Positions 7,005-15,343 of a stretch of DNA of 29,239 nucleotides are shown here, piece by piece. The stretch comes from UBA3305 sp002373555 (lineage in GTDB: Bacteria; Bacillota; Clostridia; Lachnospirales; Lachnospiraceae). Below the pieces are notes generated by a model. It ran no database searches, was not told the DNA's origin, and worked only from the letters and a program-made list of their open reading frames with translations. The stretch covers positions 1 through 29,239 of the forward strand of contig CAMOER010000033.1 of the NCBI GenBank assembly GCA_946612455.1, written 5' to 3'. Position 1 is the first letter of the stretch; the number at the start of each line of letters is the position of its first letter. The position numbers and the translations under genes were made by a program.

Positions 7005-8465
7005 TCATTTCAGTTCTCTGATGACGGCTTCGGCCTCTTCTCTGTCGGAGAAATGCGTCCGCACGCCGTTCACTTCCTGATAGGTCTCATGGCCTTTGCC
7101 GATGATGGCGATGACGTCGCCGTGCTGTGCATTCCGGATCGCATAAGCGATGGCTTCCCGCCTGTCCGGAATATCGATGCTCGCGCCGCCTGTGGGATCC
7201 AGTCCGATGTGGATATCGGCCATGATATTTTCAACCGCTTCATTTCTGGAATTGTCCGCCGTGATGATGGAAAGATCGGACAGTTCTCCCGCCGCGGCAC
7301 CCATTTCATATCTTCTGTGGGGATCACGGTTCCCGCCGCAGCCGAACACGGTCACGATCCTGCCGGGTTCATACTCCCGGAGCGTCTTCAGAAGGCTTCG
7401 GGTGCTGACGCCGTTGTGCGCATAATCAACGATCACGCTGAATTCATCCGAAGAATAAACGAGCTCCATCCTGCCGTTCACGCGGATCTCTTTCAGGGCC
7501 TGCAGCGACTCCGCATTCAGAAGTCCCATCTCCGCGGTCACGGCCAGCGCAGACAGTGCGTTATAGACATTGAACACGCCGGGGATCCCGACTTTGACAT
7601 CGGCTTCCGCTTTCCCGCCGAGCGCAAACGCAGCGCCCATAAACGGCCCGTTCTTCTCCGGACGGATGTCGGAGGCCGTATAATCGGCTTTGCCGACGCC
7701 ATACGTCAGGACGTCACAGGTATGCCCGTCAAGCAGCGCTTCCGTCTCCGGATCATCCGCATTCACGATGCCGGTCCTGCACTGTCTGAAGAGCGTTCCC
7801 TTCCAGTATCTGTACTCTTCAAAAGAGGCATGCTCATTCTTGCCGATATGATCGGGCGAGAGATTCGTGAACACGCCGTAATCGAAAGTGATCCCGGCTA
7901 CGCGGTCCATCATCAGTCCCTGGGAGGAGACTTCCATGATCGCGGCGTCACAGCCTGCTTCCGCCATCTCATGGAAATACCGCTGCAATTCATAAGATTC
8001 CGGCGTCGTATTTTTCGTCTCGAAATGCTCGTCTCCGATCACGGCGCCGTTCGTGCCGATCAGCCCGACCTTTTTCCCGGCCGCTTCCAGCATCGTTTTC
8101 AGCATGTAGGTGCTGGTCGTCTTTCCCTTGGTGCCGGTATAGCCGATGGTCGTCATCTTTTCTGTAGGATAATCGAAGAACGCCGCGGAAACGAGAGAAA
8201 GTGCTTTTCTCGCGGAAGGCACACGGACGACCGTAATATTCTCATACTCGGGAACGTCCTTCTCGACGATCACGGCCGCTGCGCCTTTTGCAATGACCTG
8301 CGGAATGAAATCATGGGCATCCACGGTCGTCCCGCTGATGCAGATGAACAGTGCATCCCTGCAGTCTTTTCTGGAATCATAAACAATGGCGGAAATATCC
8401 GCATCCGCCGGGCCGGAGACCAGACGGTGATCGACCTTCTCCAGTAATTCACTAAGCTTCTTCAT
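7005..8465 (-). CDS. murE: UDP-N-acetylmuramyl-tripeptide synthetase (Mur ligase)
   Basis: This 486-residue cytoplasmic Mur ligase adds the third stem-peptide residue to UDP-MurNAc-L-Ala-D-Glu using ATP. The N-terminal UDP-binding domain contains YDSRKDCRDALFICISG. The ATP loop is TIGYTGTKGKTTS (near residue 110). Substrate motifs NTTPES and EVSSQGL follow, and the C-terminal domain has DYAHN, FGCGGNRD and GKGHETYQ. The amino-acid-selecting motif reads DNSRNE where DAP-type enzymes have DNPR; the arginine that contacts DAP is retained. Together with ddh as the next gene upstream, this favours meso-DAP over lysine. GAGG lies 5 bases before the ATG. No promoter is visible between the ddh terminator and this gene, so it may depend on read-through or on a promoter inside ddh. 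It is away from a dcw cluster; a divergent second MurE paralogue is possible. Confidence 0.92.
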   Translation of the reverse strand: MKKLSELLEKVDHRLVSGPADADISAIVYDSRKDCRDALFICISGTTVDAHDFIPQVIAKGAAAVIVEKDVPEYENITVVRVPSARKALSLVSAAFFDYPTEKMTTIGYTGTKGKTTSTYMLKTMLEAAGKKVGLIGTNGAVIGDEHFETKNTTPESYELQRYFHEMAEAGCDAAIMEVSSQGLMMDRVAGITFDYGVFTNLSPDHIGKNEHASFEEYRYWKGTLFRQCRTGIVNADDPETEALLDGHTCDVLTYGVGKADYTASDIRPEKNGPFMGAAFALGGKAEADVKVGIPGVFNVYNALSALAVTAEMGLLNAESLQALKEIRVNGRMELVYSSDEFSVIVDYAHNGVSTRSLLKTLREYEPGRIVTVFGCGGNRDPHRRYEMGAAAGELSDLSIITADNSRNEAVENIMADIHIGLDPTGGASIDIPDRREAIAYAIRNAQHGDVIAIIGKGHETYQEVNGVRTHFSDREEAEAVIRELK

Positions 8466-8511
8466 ACGATCCTCGAATCTCCCGCGTTATTCTGCGGGCA
8501 TGGGTAGAATG

Positions 8512-8546
8512 GTAAAAAACGCCGGGCGGGTATGCCGCCCGGCGTA
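8512..8546 (-). terminator. Strong terminator after ddh
   Basis: A perfect 10-bp GC-rich stem (arms 8520-8529 and 8535-8544) with a 5-base loop is followed on the minus strand by six Ts (8514-8519). It ends the ftsK-ddh transcript 15 bp past the ddh stop and about 47 bp before murE begins, so murE expression would need read-through or a promoter not recognised here. Confidence 0.9.
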
Positions 8547-8560
8547 TCCGACAGGTTAAT

Positions 8561-9535
8561 TTACAGCAGATGGCTCCTGAGCTCTTCCGCCGAAAGCGGG
8601 GAAAGATTCGCAGGTGCGATATCAAATACCGTCATGGCGCCGGTCTTTCCTTCATCGGCCAGCTTTTTAAGGGCTCTCGCATAAGCGACCAGAACGCTCG
8701 CGGTAAACTCGGGATTGGAACCGAGATTCAGGGAATACTCGATGTGCTGCTTCGTAGCCTTTCCTGTTACGCCGCTGCGCATGACAAAGCCGCCGTGCGG
8801 AAGCGTGGAATGATCTCTTACGAACTCTTCATCGGAGATGAAATGTACCGTGGTATCGTACTCGTCGAAGTAGTTCTTCATAGTGACGATCGCTTCTTTA
8901 ATGGCCTCCTGGTCTGCGCCGTGCTCCGGTACGACAAAACACTCTCTGGTGTGCTTCTGGCGGGTCGTAAGTTCCGGATTCTTACCGGCTCTTACGGCAT
9001 CCAGCGCCTCCGGTACGGGAATGGTGTACTGGATGGCTCTCTTCACGCCCGGGATCCTGCGGATCGCATCGGAATGGCCCTGGCTCACGCCCTTGCCCCA
9101 GAAGGTGTAGGTGTTGCCGCACGGAAGAATGGATTCCGCAAAGACTCTGTTGACGGAGAACAGACCGGGATCCCAGCCGCAGGAAATGATGGCGGCCGTT
9201 CCGGCTGCCTTCGCAGCCGCATCGACGTTCGCGAAGTGTTCCGGGATCCTTGCATGGGTATCGAAGCTGTCGATCACATTGAAGACGGATGCAACTTCGG
9301 GCGTCTGGTGCGGAAGATCCGTAGCGCTGCCGCCGCAGAGGATGACCACATCCACTTTATCCTTCCATGCTGCCATGTCGCTCATGGATACGACGGGCAC
9401 GCCGCTTTCCGGCTTCACGGATTCCGGATCTCTTCTCGTAAAGACACAGACAAGCTCCATGTCATCCGCTCTGGCAATCGCCGCCTCTGCGCCTTTGCCC
9501 AGATTTCCGTAACCTGCAATTGCTGCTCTGATCAT
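8561..9535 (-). CDS. ddh: meso-Diaminopimelate D-dehydrogenase
   Basis: This 324-residue NADP-dependent enzyme reductively aminates tetrahydrodipicolinate directly to meso-DAP, bypassing the acylated branches of the lysine pathway. The N-terminal Rossmann motif is AIAGYGNLGKGAE. Family segments follow: ILCGGSATDLP, NVIDSFDTHARIP, SCGWDPGLFSVNR, WGKGVSQGHSDAIRRIPGV and LPHGGFVMRSG. Length equals known Ddh proteins (about 320-330). The frame is open 14 codons further upstream, but the ATG at 9535 fits the family N-terminus and has AGGGGG about 9 bases upstream. It starts 19 bp after the ftsK stop, so it is co-transcribed with ftsK. The next gene is murE, the likely consumer of meso-DAP. A strong terminator follows. 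Confidence 0.95.
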   Translation of the reverse strand: MIRAAIAGYGNLGKGAEAAIARADDMELVCVFTRRDPESVKPESGVPVVSMSDMAAWKDKVDVVILCGGSATDLPHQTPEVASVFNVIDSFDTHARIPEHFANVDAAAKAAGTAAIISCGWDPGLFSVNRVFAESILPCGNTYTFWGKGVSQGHSDAIRRIPGVKRAIQYTIPVPEALDAVRAGKNPELTTRQKHTRECFVVPEHGADQEAIKEAIVTMKNYFDEYDTTVHFISDEEFVRDHSTLPHGGFVMRSGVTGKATKQHIEYSLNLGSNPEFTASVLVAYARALKKLADEGKTGAMTVFDIAPANLSPLSAEELRSHLL

Positions 9536-9554
9536 TGTAATAATCCCCCTTTGA

Positions 9555-12506
9555 TTATTTTTCACCGAGTTCCTCAAGAAGTGCTTCGAACTGCTCCATC
9601 GTCATGAGGATCTCACGGGCTTTTGTACCGTTGTCCTCGCTCACAACGCCGTAATCCGCGAGCTGGTCCATGATCCGGGCGGCTCTGTTGAAGCCGATCC
9701 GGAAGGCACGCTGCAGATTGCCGATCGAAGCTTTTTCCTTCTCTATGATAAATCTGCCCGCCTGCGCGAACAGTTCATCCCGTTCTCCTGCACCGACAGT
9801 GCCTGCATCTTTGGCTGTCTCAGCCATGTGCTGCTCGATCGCCTTGTTGGAGACCGGCGTATCGTCTGTCTGATCCTGCAGGAATCTGATGACTTCAGCG
9901 ATCTCCTCATCCGACAGAAATGCGCCCTGCACCCGGACGGGTTTGGGATAGCTGGACGGATAGAACAGCATATCACCGTTTCCGAGAAGCGTCTCCGCAC
10001 CGCTCTGGTCGAGAATGATCCTGGAATCGATCGAGGACTGTACGGAAAGTGCGATCCTCGACTGCACATTGGTCTTGATGAGTCCGGTAATGACATCCGC
10101 CGAAGGCCGCTGCGTGGCAAGCACCAGATGGATGCCGGCTGCTCTGGCAAGCGCTGCCAGCCGGCAGATGGCGTCTTCCACTTCCTTTGCTGCGACCATC
10201 ATCAGATCCGCCATTTCGTCGACCACGATCACGATCTGCGGCAGCTTCGGATGATCCGGATCCTCTTCTTCGACCGCTTTCTTATTGTATCCCTTGATAT
10301 CGCGCACGCCGTAATCGGCGAACTTCTGATACCGTTCGGTCATTTCCGCGACGGCCCAGTTCAGCGCGCCGGCTGCCATCTTGGCATCCGTCACGACCGG
10401 GATCAGCAAATGCGGAATCCCGTTGTATACGGACAGCTCGACCATCTTGGGGTCGACCATGATGAATTTTACATCATCCGGGTGGGCCTTGTAAAGTATG
10501 CTCATGATGAGCGTGTTGATACAGACGGATTTACCCGATCCGGTCGCGCCCGCGATCAGAAGGTGCGGCATCTTCGCAAGATCCGTGACGATGATGTCAC
10601 CGGAAATGCCCTTGCCGACGCCGAAGGTGATGCGGGATGCGGATTTCTTGAATTCCGGCGATTCCAGAAGCTCCCGGAAACGCACCATCTGCTTGGTCTT
10701 GTTCGGCACCTCGATGCCGACAGCTGCCTTCCCGGGGATGGGCGCTTCGATTCGGATATCGGAAGCCGCCAGATTCAGCTTGATATCATCCGCCAGCGAA
10801 GTGATCCTGCTGACTTTTACGCCCTGGTCGGGCTGCAGCTCATATCTTGTAACGGACGGTCCGCAGCTGATGTCCGTGACCGTGACGCCCACGCCGAAAT
10901 CCCGCAGCGTCTGCTGCAGCTTGAGGGCGGTCGCCTTCAGGGAATCTGCAGAGATATCCGAGGACCGATCCGCCGGTTTCAGCAGTGACAGCGGCGGGAA
11001 GACATATTCGCGTTTGACGACCGGTTTCTCCGGCTCCGCAGGTTTGATCGGCGCCGTAAATGTCACGCCGGAATTGCCGTCCTTGACATCGCCTTTGCGC
11101 CAGATATCGCCGCTCTCGGACGATCCGCCGCGGCTGACGGAACCGCCGCCGGTCTTTCCGGAATGACTGCCGCCGGAAATATGGCCGGTCGGCCGTGCCG
11201 TAGTCTTTTCCGCAGGCGGCGCAGGTTCTTCTCTGCCCGCACCCGCTTTTTCAATATCTTCTTTCGTCGGGACCGGCGCGGATGCAAACACATCATAAGC
11301 AGCCATGCTGTCCTCGATATCCGGCTCCTCTTCCGCCGGATGTGATACAGCCGGCATATGAATGACCGGCTCGAATTTGACCTCCGGTTCTTCCGCAGGC
11401 GCCGGTTCGCTGATCTCTTCTTCCGCAAAAGCGGGTTTCTGTATGCTCTTCGGTTTTCTGCCGGTATGCATGGAAACGGCAGGCGCATCGTCCGTAATAT
11501 CCGTGAACAGCGGTCTGTACGTATTGACGGCAGGTTCCGCCTCCGGTCCGTTTTTCCGGTCCAGGGATTCCAGTTCCGCCAGCGTCCGCTTGTCGCGCTT
11601 CGGCAGATCTCTGGGATCGATCCCGTGTTTTTCCGTCCTGCTGTCCGTTTCTGCCGGTATACTGCTCTCCTGCTTTTTCCGTCCTCCAGAGATCTTCGGC
11701 TCAGGAATGTGCTGCTCGCTGACCGCATCCTCCGTAAGCTTTGTCTCTTCGCCGAAAGACAGACTGCGGACATGCAGCTCCGCTCGTTTTGATTCGATCT
11801 CCTGCAGCCGCTCTTTCCGCTGCAGCTGCTCTTCTTCCCGCTTCAGGGCGCGGATCTCTTTTCTGACCTCCCGCTCGGACTGTGCATCTTCAAACATCTC
11901 CATACCGCGCTCCCGGATCGGCTTGATCAGGGAACGGCCTCTGGCAAATTCCAGGCCGATCAGAAGAAGCACGATCAGGACCAGATACGTCCCGGGGATC
12001 CCGATGAGCGGATAAAAGACCGTATAGAAGAAGCCGCCGAAAAAGCCGCCGCCGAAGCCGTCGCCGCCGTAGGCGTAATAATCCGAAAGCGTCATCGTCA
12101 CTTCCCTGCTGTTGCCGCTGATCAGTTCAAAAATGCCGCAGACCGAGATCAGTGCGATAAACGCCGAAGCAACTTTGATCATGGTGAGACCGGGCTTTTC
12201 CTTATAATTAATGTGGATCAGCACAGCCGCCCACAGCAGAAAGAAAGGAAAAATATATCCGCAGGTCCCGAACAGGCCCATCTGAAAATTCCGCAGCCCC
12301 TTTCCGGCGCTGCCCGCCAGTTCCAGATCTCCCAGCAGCAGCAGAACGCAGAGCGTTATGAACAGCAGAAGAACGACATCCGTATAGAGCACCGGCCGCT
12401 GGGACGATGCACTGGATGTCCTTCCTGTCTGCTGTTTCTTCTTTTTGGCCGAGGCGGTCTTTTTCTGCGCGTCGGCTTTTTTTGTTCTGTTCTTACTCTT
12501 CGTCAA
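9555..12506 (-). CDS. ftsK: FtsK/SpoIIIE-family DNA translocase
   Basis: This 983-residue septal DNA pump clears or transports chromosomes at division or sporulation. Several N-terminal membrane segments (about residues 35-190) are followed by a charged, Glu/Pro-rich linker with coiled-coil character. The motor follows: Walker A GATGSGKS near residue 650, Walker B IVIVVDEMADL near 760, and LATQRPSADVITGLIKTN. A C-terminal winged-helix gamma domain (about 915-983) contains FRIGFNRAARIMDQL. The chosen start is a TTG at 12506 with GGAGG 7 bases upstream. ATGs further upstream are disfavoured because the next one (12542) lies at or before the predicted transcription start. ddh follows 19 bp downstream. 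FtsK and SpoIIIE cannot be told apart by eye. Confidence 0.95.
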   Translation of the reverse strand: MTKSKNRTKKADAQKKTASAKKKKQQTGRTSSASSQRPVLYTDVVLLLFITLCVLLLLGDLELAGSAGKGLRNFQMGLFGTCGYIFPFFLLWAAVLIHINYKEKPGLTMIKVASAFIALISVCGIFELISGNSREVTMTLSDYYAYGGDGFGGGFFGGFFYTVFYPLIGIPGTYLVLIVLLLIGLEFARGRSLIKPIRERGMEMFEDAQSEREVRKEIRALKREEEQLQRKERLQEIESKRAELHVRSLSFGEETKLTEDAVSEQHIPEPKISGGRKKQESSIPAETDSRTEKHGIDPRDLPKRDKRTLAELESLDRKNGPEAEPAVNTYRPLFTDITDDAPAVSMHTGRKPKSIQKPAFAEEEISEPAPAEEPEVKFEPVIHMPAVSHPAEEEPDIEDSMAAYDVFASAPVPTKEDIEKAGAGREEPAPPAEKTTARPTGHISGGSHSGKTGGGSVSRGGSSESGDIWRKGDVKDGNSGVTFTAPIKPAEPEKPVVKREYVFPPLSLLKPADRSSDISADSLKATALKLQQTLRDFGVGVTVTDISCGPSVTRYELQPDQGVKVSRITSLADDIKLNLAASDIRIEAPIPGKAAVGIEVPNKTKQMVRFRELLESPEFKKSASRITFGVGKGISGDIIVTDLAKMPHLLIAGATGSGKSVCINTLIMSILYKAHPDDVKFIMVDPKMVELSVYNGIPHLLIPVVTDAKMAAGALNWAVAEMTERYQKFADYGVRDIKGYNKKAVEEEDPDHPKLPQIVIVVDEMADLMMVAAKEVEDAICRLAALARAAGIHLVLATQRPSADVITGLIKTNVQSRIALSVQSSIDSRIILDQSGAETLLGNGDMLFYPSSYPKPVRVQGAFLSDEEIAEVIRFLQDQTDDTPVSNKAIEQHMAETAKDAGTVGAGERDELFAQAGRFIIEKEKASIGNLQRAFRIGFNRAARIMDQLADYGVVSEDNGTKAREILMTMEQFEALLEELGEK

Positions 12507-12549
12507 TCTGATTCCTCCGTGCGAACCCGTATCTGTCCGCATTTGGAGT

Positions 12550-12578
12550 ATTATAGCACGTTTACCCTGATTTGGCAA
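12550..12578 (-). promoter_or_regulatory. Strong extended -10 promoter of ftsK-ddh
   Basis: On the minus strand TTGCCA (12573-12578, 5 of 6) lies exactly 17 bases before a perfect TATAAT (12550-12555) carrying an extended TGC. Transcription would begin near 12541-12543. That position rules out the upstream ATG starts and supports the TTG start of ftsK at 12506. Confidence 0.85.
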
Positions 12579-12621
12579 AAAAAATCAAACATATGTTTCG
12601 TTTCTTCTTATTTTAATAAGC

Positions 12622-12656
12622 TTGTTCAAAATTCAGAACAAATGCATCAGAACAAA
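12622..12656. repeat. GAACAA repeats between ftsK and hppA
   Basis: The 10-mer TCAGAACAAA occurs twice (12633-12642 and 12647-12656), 14 bp apart. An inverted half, TTGTTC (12622-12627), faces the first copy across 8 bp. The group lies between the two divergent promoters and could be a regulator site. No known regulator is recognised. Confidence 0.5.
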
Positions 12657-12669
12657 CTTGCTATATGAT

Positions 12670-12698
12670 TTGAAATGTTGTATTTTATTAGTTATGAC
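12670..12698 (+). promoter_or_regulatory. Candidate promoter of hppA
   Basis: TTGAAA (12670-12675, 5 of 6) lies 17 bases before TATGAC (12693-12698, 4 of 6). An overlapping alternative, TTGCTA at 12658 with TATTTT 17 bases later, is about as good. The start of transcription is therefore uncertain, but a SigA promoter in this stretch is likely. Confidence 0.4.
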
Positions 12699-12701
12699 AC
12701 A

Positions 12702-12729
12702 GGGATATTCTCCCACGGGAGGAAATCCC
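12702..12729 (+). promoter_or_regulatory. Imperfect palindrome/hairpin in the hppA leader
   Basis: Two 13-bp arms (12702-12714 and 12717-12729) match as an inverted repeat at 11 of 13 positions; one of the two differences becomes a U-G pair in RNA. The centre is CCCACGGG. It ends about 12 bases before the AAGGTG ribosome site of hppA and lies just downstream of the candidate promoter, so it could act as a repressor site or an RNA leader hairpin. Confidence 0.5.
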
Positions 12730-12755
12730 AAAATACAGAGAAAGGTGTATCAACT

Positions 12756-14768
12756 ATGCAGAATCTAATTTATGCAGCACCTGTCTGTGCCGTCATCGCC
12801 CTGCTGTTTGCGCTTTACAAAGCCAGCTTTGTAAACAGACAGTCGGAAGGCACGGACAGAATGAAGGAAATCGCATCTGCCATCAGCGAAGGCGCCCATG
12901 CATTCCTTTTCTCGGAGTATCGGATCCTCGTGATCTTCATCGTCGTACTCTTTGTCCTCATCGGGCTCGGGATCGGAAGCTGGATGACAGCCATCTGCTT
13001 CCTGATCGGCGCACTGTTCTCAGTCGCAGCCGGTTATGCTGGCATGACCGTTGCAGTTAAGGCAAATGTCCGTACCGCCAATGCCGCGAAGGAATCCGGC
13101 ATGAACAAAGCGCTCTCCGTAGCGTTCGCCGGCGGTTCCGTCATGGGTATGTGCGTTGTCGGACTCGGTCTCCTCGGCTGCTCCCTCATTTACATGATCA
13201 CAGGCAATTACGAGATCCTCTTCGGTTTCTCGCTCGGCGCTTCTTCCATCGCGCTGTTCGCCCGTGTCGGCGGCGGTATCTATACGAAAGCTGCCGATGT
13301 CGGTGCTGACCTCGTCGGTAAAGTTGAAGCGGGCATCCCTGAGGATGATCCCCGCAACCCCGCTGTTATCGCTGATAATGTCGGCGACAACGTCGGTGAC
13401 GTAGCCGGCATGGGCGCTGACCTGTTCGAGTCCTATGTCGGTTCTGTCGTTTCCGCTGTCACGCTTGGCGCAACATCTGCTGCCTTTGTCCAGGCAGGCA
13501 TTGCCGGACAGGCTGCGGTATTCCCGCTCCTTCTTGCGGCAGTCGGCATCATTGCTTCCGTTATCGGAACCTTCTTCGTAAGAGGCGGTGAGAATGCGAA
13601 TCCGCAGGCTGCACTGACCATGGGTTCCTATGCTTCCGCTGTTGTCGTCGCGATCCTTTCGCTGGTCTTCTCCATGCAGATCTTCGGCGGCGTCAACCAG
13701 GGTATCGCCGTGATCGCCGGCCTGGTCGTCGGTCTGATCATCGGTAAAGTCACGGAGATCTACACCTCCGGTGATTACAAATATGTCAAGAAGATCGCAG
13801 AACAGTCCGAGACCGGTTCCGCAACGACCATCATTTCCGGTATTGCTGTCGGTATGATGTCCACCTGCGTACCGCTTCTTCTGATCTGCCTCGGCATCTT
13901 CATTTCCTATAAGACCGCCGGTCTTTACGGAATCGCTCTGGCTGCTGTCGGCATGCTTTCCACGACCGGCATCACTGTTGCTGTTGACGCTTACGGCCCC
14001 ATCGCCGACAACGCCGGCGGTATCGCCGAGATGTCCGGCCTGGATGAATCCGTCCGTGAGATCACCGATAAGCTCGATGCTGTCGGAAATACCACTGCTG
14101 CCATGGGTAAGGGATTTGCGATCGGTTCCGCTGCGCTGACTGCGCTCGCACTGTTCGTTTCCTATGCACAGGCGGTCGGCATCAGCGAAGCCGGCATCAA
14201 CATCCTGGATTCCAACGTTACGATCGGTCTCCTGATCGGCGGCATGCTTCCTTTCGTATTCTCCGCTATGACCATGGATTCCGTTTCCAAGGCTGCCTAC
14301 AAGATGATCGAGGAAGTACGCCGTCAGTTCCGTACCATTCCCGGCATCATGGAGGGAACCGGAAAGCCCGATTACACGAAGTGCGTTTCCATCTCCACAC
14401 AGGCTGCGCTTCATGAGATGCTCGTACCCGGCCTGATGGCTGTTATCGTCCCCGTTGTAGTCGGCATCCTCTTAGGACCGGCCTCTCTCGGCGGACTGCT
14501 TGCCGGCGCACTCGTGACCGGTGTTATGCTCGCGATCTTCATGAGCAATGCCGGCGGTGCCTGGGACAATGCGAAGAAGTACATTGAGGAAGGCAACCAC
14601 GGCGGAAAGGGTTCCGACGCGCACAAGGCTGCTGTCGTCGGCGATACCGTCGGTGATCCTTTCAAGGATACCTCCGGTCCTTCCATCAACATCCTGATCA
14701 AGCTGATGACAGTCGTCTCTCTTGTTTTCGCTCCTCTGTTCATTCAGATCGGCGGACTGCTGCTGTAA
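12756..14768 (+). CDS. hppA: K+-dependent membrane pyrophosphatase (H+ or Na+ pump)
   Basis: This 670-residue, roughly 16-helix membrane protein hydrolyses pyrophosphate and pumps H+ and/or Na+. The substrate-binding loops are DVGADLVGKVEAGIPEDDPRNPAVIADNVGDNVGDVAGMGADLFESY near residues 190-235 and GGAWDNAKKYIEEG plus KAAVVGDTVGDPFKDTSGPSINILIK at the C-terminus. The GNTTAAMGKG segment has alanine and glycine where K+-independent enzymes have lysine and threonine, so it belongs to the K+-dependent class, many of which pump Na+. Ion choice cannot be fixed by eye. The frame opens earlier, but the ATG at 12756 has AAGGTG 8 bases upstream and gives the usual N-terminus. A terminator follows 20 bp past the stop. 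Confidence 0.96.
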   Translation: MQNLIYAAPVCAVIALLFALYKASFVNRQSEGTDRMKEIASAISEGAHAFLFSEYRILVIFIVVLFVLIGLGIGSWMTAICFLIGALFSVAAGYAGMTVAVKANVRTANAAKESGMNKALSVAFAGGSVMGMCVVGLGLLGCSLIYMITGNYEILFGFSLGASSIALFARVGGGIYTKAADVGADLVGKVEAGIPEDDPRNPAVIADNVGDNVGDVAGMGADLFESYVGSVVSAVTLGATSAAFVQAGIAGQAAVFPLLLAAVGIIASVIGTFFVRGGENANPQAALTMGSYASAVVVAILSLVFSMQIFGGVNQGIAVIAGLVVGLIIGKVTEIYTSGDYKYVKKIAEQSETGSATTIISGIAVGMMSTCVPLLLICLGIFISYKTAGLYGIALAAVGMLSTTGITVAVDAYGPIADNAGGIAEMSGLDESVREITDKLDAVGNTTAAMGKGFAIGSAALTALALFVSYAQAVGISEAGINILDSNVTIGLLIGGMLPFVFSAMTMDSVSKAAYKMIEEVRRQFRTIPGIMEGTGKPDYTKCVSISTQAALHEMLVPGLMAVIVPVVVGILLGPASLGGLLAGALVTGVMLAIFMSNAGGAWDNAKKYIEEGNHGGKGSDAHKAAVVGDTVGDPFKDTSGPSINILIKLMTVVSLVFAPLFIQIGGLLL

Positions 14769-14788
14769 TCAGAGAAACCACACAAACG

Positions 14789-14821
14789 AAAAGGCGCGCC
14801 CTTGCGGACGCGCCTTTTTGT
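14789..14821. terminator. Bidirectional terminator between hppA and argR
   Basis: A 10-bp stem (AAAAGGCGCG at 14789-14798, CGCGCCTTTT at 14809-14818) with a 10-base loop has T runs on both strands. It can end hppA on the plus strand and the argF-argR transcript on the minus strand. Confidence 0.85.
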
Positions 14822-14856
14822 TTGTCGAAGCAGGGAGCCGGCCCCTGTCCCGTATT

Positions 14857-15333
14857 TTATTTCCAGAATTCCTTCAGTTCGAGCGCGGCCTGCGCAGCCC
14901 GTGCCTCCGACTCCGCTGCCGCAAAGATCGTATCATCTCCGGCGATCGTTCCCAGGATGCCTTCCCGGTCTGTCCGGTCCATGGCGGCACATACGGCCTG
15001 CGCCATACCGGGACTCGTCTTTATCACAATGATATTCCCGGCATTGGTCACGGAGAGAACCGCATCTCCGAAAGAAGGAAATGCGCCGTGGTGCACGTTC
15101 CCCGCAGCCGGTCTGCCGGTTTCAGGGGCAGTATATACCGATCTCCCGTCCGCATCCGGCTTCTTGACGAGCTGCAGTTCCCGGATATCTCTCGATACCG
15201 TCGCCTGCGTCACATCAAAGCCCTGTTTCTTCAGCTGCCGGATCAGTTCCGTCTGCGTATAAACAGGCGCATCCGCAATGATCCGGAGGATGACTTCACG
15301 CCGTTCGCTGATTCCCTGACGTCCTTCACCCAT
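14857..15333 (-). CDS. argR: Arginine repressor ArgR/AhrC
   Basis: This 158-residue regulator has the two-domain ArgR layout. The N-terminal winged helix contains TQTELIRQLKKQGFDVTQATVSRDIRELQLVK (about residues 26-57). The C-terminal arginine-binding, hexamer-forming domain ends with GTIAGDDTIF. With arginine it binds ARG boxes to repress biosynthesis and may activate catabolism. The ATG at 15333 lies 10 bp past the argF stop, with GAGG 8 bases before it, so argF and argR are one transcript. A perfect ARG box lies just upstream of the argF promoter, implying that ArgR controls both argF and itself. In Clostridia argR is often near recN and ppnK; pairing with argF is less usual. Confidence 0.95.
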   Translation of the reverse strand: MGEGRQGISERREVILRIIADAPVYTQTELIRQLKKQGFDVTQATVSRDIRELQLVKKPDADGRSVYTAPETGRPAAGNVHHGAFPSFGDAVLSVTNAGNIIVIKTSPGMAQAVCAAMDRTDREGILGTIAGDDTIFAAAESEARAAQAALELKEFWK

Positions 15334-15343
15334 GGCAGCCGCC

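Noticed and set aside
7002..8447. 481-codon plus-strand open frame antisense to murE
   Set aside because: It lies entirely over murE, with no promoter or ribosome site and an unlikely residue composition. It is a codon-use shadow.
13020..14414. 464-codon minus-strand open frame antisense to hppA
   Set aside because: It is Asp/Gly/Ser-rich without hydrophobic core pattern, and it lies over an intact pyrophosphatase. Not a gene.
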